From an uncultured Anaerosporobacter sp. (GTDB lineage: Bacteria; Bacillota; Clostridia; Lachnospirales; Lachnospiraceae), in NCBI GenBank assembly GCA_945787925.1, contig CALZJY010000138.1, forward strand, positions 1 through 5,966: a stretch of 5,966 nt of DNA, written 5' to 3'. Shown here in pieces: positions 1 to 4,151 of the stretch. Position numbers and translations under genes: made by a program. How positions within the stretch are numbered: position 1 is the first letter of the stretch; every line of letters starts with the position of its first letter. The notes under the pieces are model-generated. The model was not told where the DNA came from. It worked only from the letters and a program-made list of their open reading frames with translations, and ran no database searches.

Positions 1-171
1 ATACGTTCCTTTTACCTTTACTGTCGTATTTTTGGCATTCTGTTTGTCATCTAACTTCCATTCCACGGTAGGAATCGTAGTATCGATGTTTTTCTTTACT
101 GGCAACGTACAAACTGCCACTATGGCTGCTCCAGCTACTACAATGCCAATCTTCATCCATTTTGTTTTCAA
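1..171 (-). CDS. N-terminal part of a membrane-anchored or secreted protein of unknown function (runs off left edge)
   Basis: The first 57 codons are visible; the rest lies beyond position 1. The likely start is TTG at 171-169, because an AAGGAG Shine-Dalgarno (182-187) sits 10 nt upstream. The next in-frame ATG is codon 6, too far from that site. The protein begins Lys-rich (KTKWMK), followed by a single hydrophobic stretch at about residues 8-22 (IGIVVAGAAIVAVC). This is a signal anchor or uncleaved signal peptide, so the rest should lie outside the membrane. The exported part begins with a polar, Thr/Lys/Asp-rich segment ending TTVKVKGTY, which could be the first beta strands of a small extracellular domain (inference). 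The gene starts 16 nt after the stop of the two-helix membrane protein upstream, and its ribosome binding site abuts that stop. The two are therefore probably co-transcribed and translationally coupled. I do not recognise the family. Confidence 0.6.
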   Translation of the reverse strand, partial: MKTKWMKIGIVVAGAAIVAVCTLPVKKNIDTTIPTVEWKLDDKQNAKNTTVKVKGTY

Positions 172-187
172 TTTTCCTATTCTCCTT

Positions 188-463
188 TTATGTATCTTGT
201 TTTTCCTCTTTATGTACCCATACTCTTCGAATTCCCCATAGAAGCAATGCGATTACGACAATCATAGACACCGTCATTACAATGCTCGTAGAAGTGATGC
301 AAACAACTACACACGCTGCGATGATTGCTGTGTAAAAAATGGTTACTGCTAGTCCGCTGATAATCCATGCCGCTCTATTCTTGCGTTTCTCATGAAAGTA
401 CTCTGCAACATCTACCGCCGCCTCTATGATAAACTCAAACACTACCCCAACGATTTCTTCCAC
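188..463 (-). CDS. Small two-helix membrane protein of unknown function, 91 aa
   Basis: The open frame extends upstream to 544, but the chosen start is GTG at 463-461. A near-perfect AAGGAGG (472-478) lies 8 nt upstream of it, and the extra upstream codons have no such signal. The product has an acidic, probably amphipathic N-terminus (residues 1-24, MEEIVGVVFEFIIEAA...), a basic hinge EKRKNR (25-30), two predicted membrane helices at about 33-56 and 61-78 with a very short turn (TSTS), and a charged tail (RRVWVHKEEKQDT). The positive-inside rule puts both ends in the cytoplasm. It is the first gene of a probable two-gene operon with the anchored protein that runs off the left edge. Two promoter candidates precede it. 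I do not recognise the family. The hairpin shape would suit a regulator of a membrane partner or a holin-like protein, but nothing here distinguishes these. Confidence 0.65.
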   Translation of the reverse strand: MEEIVGVVFEFIIEAAVDVAEYFHEKRKNRAAWIISGLAVTIFYTAIIAACVVVCITSTSIVMTVSMIVVIALLLWGIRRVWVHKEEKQDT

Positions 464-471
464 CTGCCATT

Positions 472-478
472 CCTCCTT
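472..478 (-). promoter_or_regulatory. Ribosome binding site that fixes the GTG start of the 91-aa membrane protein
   Basis: AAGGAGG on the minus strand, 8 nt before GTG at 463. It lies inside the longer open frame, so it argues against starting at the far-upstream codon at 544. Confidence 0.7.
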
Positions 479-496
479 CCGTGCTTCTTTTCTATT

Positions 497-525
497 ATTA
501 TATAACGTAGAAAGGAAAACAACAA
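497..525 (-). promoter_or_regulatory. Candidate sigma-A promoter (proximal) for the small membrane protein operon
   Basis: A perfect -10 TATAAT (497-502) lies 17 nt from a weak -35 TTGTTG (520-525) on the minus strand. It would give a leader of roughly 25-30 nt before the GTG start at 463. The -10 is strong; the -35 matches the consensus only partly. Confidence 0.45.
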
Positions 526-572
526 AAAAATAAGGACGCCACACTCATCTTCTGTCTCATTATCTTTACGCG

Positions 573-600
573 ATTCTATCATATTTAAAAAAAATCTCAA
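573..600 (-). promoter_or_regulatory. Candidate sigma-A promoter (distal) for the small membrane protein operon
   Basis: -35 TTGAGA (595-600) and -10 TAGAAT (573-578) on the minus strand, spaced 16 nt, each matching consensus at five of six positions. The spacer contains an 8-T tract. Its leader would be about 100 nt. It may act with, or instead of, the proximal candidate. Confidence 0.4.
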
Positions 601-612
601 AAAAGATTCAAA

Positions 613-641
613 TTGACGAATAAGATTCTTTTTTCTACACA
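613..641 (+). promoter_or_regulatory. Candidate promoter for the 27-codon small ORF
   Basis: -35 TTGACG (613-618), 17-nt spacer, then a poor -10 TACACA (636-641). Overlapping it, CATACTAT at 640-647 resembles the -10 of the sporulation factor sigma-E (CATACAnT), although the matching -35 is weak. A short dyad ACACA...TGTGT (637-653) covers the same place and could be an operator. That this strand is transcribed is inferred mainly from the good ribosome binding site downstream. Confidence 0.3.
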
Positions 642-688
642 TACTATTTGTGTAAAACCAATCCAACCGAATGTAGGAGGTAGCAACG

Positions 689-772
689 ATGTCAAATCCA
701 AGTAACTCAAACATTCAATCTCAGGAGGCTTACGAATACAGTGAAGCTGGAGATGGTCCAATCGACAGGTAA
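689..772 (+). CDS. Putative 27-aa small protein or peptide, family unknown
   Basis: A short ORF with a textbook initiation region: TAGGAGG at 674-680, 8-nt spacer, ATG at 689, stop TAA at 770-772. The peptide starts MSNPSNSNIQSQEAYEY and ends SEAGDGPIDR. Its first half is rich in Ser, Asn and Gln, the second half is acidic, and it has one basic residue (the terminal Arg). There is no hydrophobic segment, so it is neither a type I toxin-like membrane peptide nor a signal-peptide pheromone precursor. It has no Cys and only one Thr/Ser-rich region, which argues against a lanthipeptide. The codon content does not look like an amino-acid attenuator, and no gene follows on the same strand. It is transcribed away from the small membrane-protein operon and towards the M50-like protease gene, and strong hairpins follow it directly. 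Possible roles include a cytoplasmic or sporulation small protein, a peptide precursor, or the coding part of a dual-function RNA. A chance ORF is not excluded. Confidence 0.5.
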   Translation: MSNPSNSNIQSQEAYEYSEAGDGPIDR

Positions 773-773
773 G

Positions 774-800
774 GCCTATAAGGCATAGTGTCTTATAGGC
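774..800. other. Perfect hairpin directly after the small ORF
   Basis: The arms GCCTATAAG (774-782) and CTTATAGGC (792-800) are exact inverted repeats. Three further inner pairs (one G-T) leave a 3-nt loop, giving about 12 bp in all. It begins one base after the TAA of the 27-codon ORF. On neither strand is it followed by a T-run, so it is not a standard intrinsic terminator by itself. It may instead be an mRNA-stabilising structure, a pause site or a protein-binding dyad. Confidence 0.6.
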
Positions 801-823
801 AAAGATACGGTTTTATGACAATG

Positions 824-870
824 AGGATCTACTTATCACGCGTAGAATAGTATGCGGATAAGCAGATCCT
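824..870. terminator. Long hairpin between convergent small ORF and protease gene, possible terminator
   Basis: AGGATCT, A, CTTATC (824-837) pairs with GATAAG, C, AGATCCT (857-870) with one A-C mismatch. After a single bulged A (838), the stem continues CGCGTA/TATGCG (839-844/851-856, one G-T pair), leaving a 6-nt loop. About 19 pairs form in total. The downstream side on the plus strand is only moderately T-rich (TTCCTGATTT) and the minus side is not, so termination is plausible but unproven. The position between convergent genes fits a shared terminator. Confidence 0.45.
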
Positions 871-888
871 TTCCTGATTTATGGTGCT

Positions 889-1665
889 CTATATGAAATA
901 AGAGATCAAACGCATCAGCAATAGGATCATCAAACAGATGACCAGCCCATAGACAAGCACTGACACATACTGCACGAGCCATCCGATAGAAACGAGCGCC
1001 ATCGCTTCATACTCCATGCCAGCGAAGTAATGAAATGCGCTTCCTACAAGTGCCGTAATCACAAACAACGATATGATGCCATGCAGGGAATTCTTCACAT
1101 CCGCCGTGCTCATATTCATATTTACTGCAATTCCAATCATTACAATGAGTAGCAACCAGAACCACACCTTCTCTAGCTGCTCCGTCTGAAACATCCCTCC
1201 GACCTGCCTTACAATCTCCATCACATAGCGAGCCATCGCCTGTGTGTCCTTGATTTCCATCACCGGAATTTCTCCCGTTGGAGACAGCCATACGATCATC
1301 GTTCGCAACAGCACTGCCCCTACGACCATCGGCGCCGCACCAATAAAGAAATTCCCCATCTTTTGAATCAATTTATTGCGATACGAATGTCTTACATATC
1401 CTAAGATTCCATCTACTCGTCCCTTTTTCGGACGGAATAACGACACATTCGTAATCTTATGTCCGAACAACACCGCCATCACCAAATGGCTAAGCTCATG
1501 GACCGGTACGCCAATCCATCCGAAGAAACAAATGCCGCCCCATCCAAAATTCCTCTGAATCGCCTTAGAATTCTGTGTATTGACAAACGAAAAGAGCAGT
1601 CCGAATCCAATTGTCACAACGACGAACAGTGCCGCCAGCATGATAAGTAATAAAATTGGGGTCAT
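889..1665 (-). CDS. M50-like polytopic membrane zinc metallopeptidase, 258 aa
   Basis: An integral membrane protein with about five or six hydrophobic segments: near 3-27, 42-66 (holding the active site), 106-127, 167-184, 193-215 and 224-256. Residues 53-60 read VPVHELSH, an HExxH zinc-protease motif (His56, Glu57, His60) inside a hydrophobic stretch, as in site-2-protease-like M50 enzymes. A later MSTADVKNSLHG segment (185-196) offers Asp189 as a possible third metal ligand, by analogy with the Asp of the second S2P motif (inference). I see no PDZ or CBS domain. Such enzymes cleave substrates within or near the membrane; the substrate here is unknown. The ATG at 1665 has an AGAAGGGA-type site (1672-1679). 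A sigma-A-like promoter at 1695-1723 gives the gene its own transcript. It converges on the 27-codon ORF. The metal motif is clear, but proteolytic activity and exact family are not proven. Confidence 0.75.
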   Translation of the reverse strand: MTPILLLIMLAALFVVVTIGFGLLFSFVNTQNSKAIQRNFGWGGICFFGWIGVPVHELSHLVMAVLFGHKITNVSLFRPKKGRVDGILGYVRHSYRNKLIQKMGNFFIGAAPMVVGAVLLRTMIVWLSPTGEIPVMEIKDTQAMARYVMEIVRQVGGMFQTEQLEKVWFWLLLIVMIGIAVNMNMSTADVKNSLHGIISLFVITALVGSAFHYFAGMEYEAMALVSIGWLVQYVSVLVYGLVICLMILLLMRLISYFI

Positions 1666-1694
1666 ATTTTATCCCTTCTTTCGTTTTTTCCGTT

Positions 1695-1723
1695 AGTATA
1701 TCACAAGAGGCATAGAAAGTTAA
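1695..1723 (-). promoter_or_regulatory. Candidate sigma-A promoter for the M50-like protease gene
   Basis: -10 TATACT (1695-1700) and -35 TTAACT (1718-1723) on the minus strand, spaced 17 nt. The start would lie about 25 nt before the ATG at 1665. The -35 falls in the loop of the 1709-1732 hairpin. Confidence 0.5.
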
Positions 1724-1732
1724 TCCTATGCC
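1709..1732 (-). terminator. Hairpin after the solute-binding protein gene, weak terminator or operator
   Basis: GGCATAG (1709-1715) and CTATGCC (1726-1732) form a perfect 7-bp stem with a 10-nt loop, 18 nt downstream of the TAG of the solute-binding protein gene. The sequence after it on the minus strand (TCTTGTGATA) is only weakly T-rich. Because it overlaps the protease promoter, it may equally be a regulator-binding dyad. Confidence 0.4.
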
Positions 1733-1749
1733 CCCAAAAATCCCCTATG

Positions 1750-2598
1750 CTATTTGATCATGACCTCATCCTTATTAAGCTGCCCTCCAACTACAGGCTG
1801 TAATATCTCATCATATAATCCATCTAGATACCCTTCTGACTGCAAATTCCTCATCTCTTCGTTCACCCATTTTGCCACTTCTCCATTGTCTGGATGAACG
1901 GCTGGAGTAATCTGCATGCTCGTTCCTGGAATCACGAATCCCATCGTAAAATCCTTATGATTTAGTAGCCAGCTAGCTGCCTGTAACGTATCTACACACG
2001 CTGCGTCTCCAAGTCCTCCTTCGATTCCATCTAACACTTCATGTAATGAGCCTAACCGGATCATGCTTGCCTCTTTATAATGACTCCCAAGATAGTGGTC
2101 TGCCACGCTTCCCTGCACAACTAAGATGACCTTATTATTCACTTCATTTCCACCCATAACCCCGTCCTTATTTGGTGAAATGACTGCCAACGAAGCCATC
2201 ATATAAGGCATTGCTGTCGTTACCTTCTGGCCAGGCTCTTCCATGTCTTTGTAATTCCCAAGCACGACATCTGCCGTTCCCTCTTCCAAAACAGTTGCAT
2301 CTCCACCAAACTCTATTGGAACAAGCTGTAACTCAACGCCTAAATCCTTTGCCATCTGCTTTGCAATCCGCACGTCATAGCCCTCATACTCGCCGTTCTC
2401 ATCCAAATATCCAAGAGGCTTATTATCCTTATATACACCAATCCTTATGTATCCACTGTCTTTAATCTCATTTATCGGGCGTGCCACACCATCTTGCAGA
2501 CCGGCTGCATTGCCACTGCCACTACCCCAGCCACAAAACATTCCGCTAAGGATACCGATTCCTACTAGACATGCCAGCATCTTTCTCACTCGTTTCAT
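1750..2598 (-). CDS. ABC transporter substrate-binding protein, extracellular solute-binding family 3 (SBP_bac_3-like), 282 aa
   Basis: Extracytoplasmic receptor that should deliver a small polar solute to an ABC importer. The start at 2598 is set by AAAGGAG (AAGGAG at 2608-2613, 9-nt spacer); the frame stays open to 2700 with no good ribosome site. Residues 1-22 are a signal peptide (KRVRK, then a hydrophobic core) ending at Cys22, followed by a Gly/Ser linker. The residues before the Cys (GMF) are not a normal lipobox, so lipidation is uncertain. The family fold is evident: SGYIRIGVYKDNKPLGYLDENG (48-69), EGYDVRIAKQMAKDLGVE (72-89), GTADVVLGN (107-115), PYMMASLAVI (131-140), VQGSVADHYL (161-170), GDAACVDTLQAA (197-208) and a typical C-terminal helix. 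The usual T-x-x-E-R segment, whose Arg binds the ligand alpha-carboxylate in amino-acid receptors, reads KDMEEPGQ (117-124) with Pro122 aligned to the Arg. The ligand may thus not be a standard amino acid. No permease or ATPase gene is nearby. Confidence 0.88.
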   Translation of the reverse strand: MKRVRKMLACLVGIGILSGMFCGWGSGSGNAAGLQDGVARPINEIKDSGYIRIGVYKDNKPLGYLDENGEYEGYDVRIAKQMAKDLGVELQLVPIEFGGDATVLEEGTADVVLGNYKDMEEPGQKVTTAMPYMMASLAVISPNKDGVMGGNEVNNKVILVVQGSVADHYLGSHYKEASMIRLGSLHEVLDGIEGGLGDAACVDTLQAASWLLNHKDFTMGFVIPGTSMQITPAVHPDNGEVAKWVNEEMRNLQSEGYLDGLYDEILQPVVGGQLNKDEVMIK

Positions 2599-2786
2599 AT
2601 TACATCTCTCCTTTCTAAAGCCAAGCTCTAACTTCCTGTGCCCCTCTTCGCAGAAAATGTATACGAACGTCCATGCCCACAATATCGGCACACAAGACAA
2701 CTCGTTTTATGTGCCTTTTCTTATCTTATTCCTGCTCCTGTTAAAATATTACATCCAAAAATGCTTCCTTACTTCCTATACAACAA

Positions 2787-2820
2787 AAAGAGAACCCAAG
2801 CCTGTGCTTAGATTCTCTTT
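2787..2820 (-). terminator. Strong intrinsic terminator of the M20 amidohydrolase gene
   Basis: A 15-bp stem (2787-2801 with 2806-2820, two G-U pairs when read on the minus strand) with a 4-nt loop (2802-2805). On the minus strand the stem runs into TTTTT (from 2789-2785). It starts 10 nt after the TAA of the amidohydrolase gene, so the solute-binding protein gene beyond it probably has its own start. I could not find a convincing promoter for that gene in 2599-2786. Confidence 0.85.
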
Positions 2821-2830
2821 CCTTGTCGTT

Positions 2831-3979
2831 TTATTCGAATGCAAATGCTGCATATAATGCAGCCGCATGGAGTACCGCTTTTTCATCAATATTGAACTTA
2901 TTATGATGGTTTGGATATGCCCTGTCTAGCTTTTCATTTCCAGCACCTACGAATGCAAAGGTTCCTGGAATCGTTTGCTGGTATATGGAAAAATCCTCTC
3001 CTAAAAACAGCTTTGGTACATCTACAAACATTTCTTCTGGAAATACCTTTTTTGCTGCAGCAAGCGCCTTCTCCGTCACTGCCTCATCGTTATCTACGGT
3101 CGGATGAAGACTTCTTTGATACTCCACCTTCGCCGTTGCTCCATAGCAAGCCGCCGTATAGTTAGCAACTCTCTTTACCGACGCCTCCACATGTCTGCTG
3201 TCTTCTACCGAGAAAGTACGAGTCGTCCCATCAATCCTAGCCTCGCCAGAAATGATGTTATGGGCAGTTCCTGAGGCGATCTTTCCTACAGTAACAACCG
3301 CACTCTTTAGAGGGTCGAATTCCCTGCTGATGATGGATTGCAGATTTACCACAAGGGCAGACGCTGCAACCGTCGCATCCACGCATTGATGTGGCTTTCC
3401 TGCGTGGCCAGAATGCCCTTTTACTGTGATATGGAAGATATCCGATGCCGCCATTCTAGGTCCTGGCTGAATGCTAATTTGTCCACAAGGCATATCTGCA
3501 AACACATGTAGCCCGAAGATTTCCTGTACATCATCCACAAATCCAAGCTCCGTAATGTTTATCGCACCAAGGGAATTCTCCTCAGATGGCTGGAATACTA
3601 GCTTCACCGTGCAATCTAGGTCATCCTCAAATGTCTTCAAAATATCTGCTGCACCTAGAAGTGCCGCCATATGCGCATCATGCCCGCAAGCATGCATTAT
3701 TCCGTTATTTACAGACTTATAGTCCACGGTGTTTTGTTCTACCACAGGCAGGGCATCCATATCCGCACGAAGGGCGATCACACGCTCCCCTTGTCCGACA
3801 AAGCCGATGACTCCTGTCTCTCCCGCCATAATAAACGGGATCTCCATACGCTCTAACTCCTCACATATTCGTTTTGCAGTCTCAAACTCTTTCATCCCAA
3901 GCTCTGGATGCTTGTGAAAATGCTTCCTAAGTCTGATTATGTAATTACTTCTTTTTTCAACTTCCCGTCTTATATCCAT
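2831..3979 (-). CDS. M20 family (M20D) metal-dependent amidohydrolase, 382 aa
   Basis: A cytoplasmic di-metal hydrolase of the hippurate hydrolase / IAA-amino-acid hydrolase / N-acetyl-diaminopimelate deacetylase group, complete at the usual length. It hydrolyses an amide bond between an acyl or aminoacyl group and an amino acid; the substrate cannot be read from sequence. Visible motifs: RKHFHKHPELGMKEFET (18-34), ALRADMDALPV (69-79), MHACGHDAH (95-103), FQPSEE (129-134), GLHV (156-159), the dimerisation domain with GHSGHAGKPH (188-197), LGEDFSIY (326-333) and NHHNKF (357-362). Expected metal ligands are Cys98, His100, Glu134, His158 and a His in NHHNKF (probably His358), with Glu133 as general base, all present. 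The ATG at 3979 has AAAGGAG (3988-3994) 8 nt upstream. It has its own promoter (4009-4036), just past the phosphorylase terminator, and a strong terminator, so it is probably monocistronic. There is no signal peptide. Confidence 0.92.
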   Translation of the reverse strand: MDIRREVEKRSNYIIRLRKHFHKHPELGMKEFETAKRICEELERMEIPFIMAGETGVIGFVGQGERVIALRADMDALPVVEQNTVDYKSVNNGIMHACGHDAHMAALLGAADILKTFEDDLDCTVKLVFQPSEENSLGAINITELGFVDDVQEIFGLHVFADMPCGQISIQPGPRMAASDIFHITVKGHSGHAGKPHQCVDATVAASALVVNLQSIISREFDPLKSAVVTVGKIASGTAHNIISGEARIDGTTRTFSVEDSRHVEASVKRVANYTAACYGATAKVEYQRSLHPTVDNDEAVTEKALAAAKKVFPEEMFVDVPKLFLGEDFSIYQQTIPGTFAFVGAGNEKLDRAYPNHHNKFNIDEKAVLHAAALYAAFAFE

Positions 3980-4008
3980 AAAAATTTCTCCTTTGCCTCT
4001 ATACTATC

Positions 4009-4036
4009 ATTTTACATGAATTTGCAGAAGTTACAA
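4009..4036 (-). promoter_or_regulatory. Candidate sigma-A promoter for the M20 amidohydrolase gene
   Basis: -10 TAAAAT (4009-4014) and -35 TTGTAA (4031-4036) on the minus strand, spaced 16 nt. It lies between the upstream gene's terminator (4061-4093) and the ribosome binding site at 3988-3994. Confidence 0.45.
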
Positions 4037-4060
4037 GCAAGGAGCCTGCTTTTATCGCAC

Positions 4061-4093
4061 AAAAGAAGACCGCCAGCGAAACGGTCTTCTTTT
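4061..4093. terminator. Perfect bidirectional intrinsic terminator after the cellobiose phosphorylase gene
   Basis: AAAAGAAGACCG (4061-4072) and CGGTCTTCTTTT (4082-4093) form an uninterrupted 12-bp stem with a 9-nt loop. A-rich and T-rich arm ends give a U-run in either direction: TTCTTTTG on the minus strand and TTCTTTTT on the plus strand. It lies 58 nt beyond the phosphorylase stop codon. The minus-strand role is the useful one, since no plus-strand gene leads into it. Confidence 0.85.
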
Positions 4094-4151
4094 TAAAAAA
4101 GGAGTATTATGAAAAGAAAATGATAACCCATCTTGTTATCTATTATCGAAT

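Noticed and set aside
442..714. 90-codon open frame on the minus strand upstream of the two-helix membrane protein
   Set aside because: It has no Shine-Dalgarno before its ATG, overlaps the start of the better-supported gene at 463, and runs antisense to the 27-codon ORF through AT-rich promoter sequence. It looks like a chance frame.
1007..1291. 94-codon frame inside the protease gene on the same strand
   Set aside because: It is a frame-shifted shadow of the protease gene with Gly/Asp/Cys-rich, non-protein-like composition.
2599..2700. In-frame 34-codon extension upstream of the solute-binding protein start
   Set aside because: It would begin with TTG without a ribosome site and would place a non-signal sequence before an obvious signal peptide. 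AAAGGAG upstream of the ATG at 2598 fits far better.
2687..2715. GGCACA...TGTGCC inverted repeat upstream of the solute-binding protein gene, considered as a riboswitch or operator
   Set aside because: Only six pairs close a 17-nt loop. I recognise no riboswitch core, and no promoter could be assigned nearby.
2447..2857. 136-codon plus-strand open frame
   Set aside because: It is antisense to the 5' end of the solute-binding protein gene, the intergenic region and the amidohydrolase terminator. It has no start signals and a low-complexity, Pro/Leu/Phe-rich product.
4098..4125. AAAGGAG followed by ATG on the plus strand after the bidirectional terminator
   Set aside because: The ATG opens a frame of only three codons before TGA, and nothing follows. 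This is a chance A-rich match.
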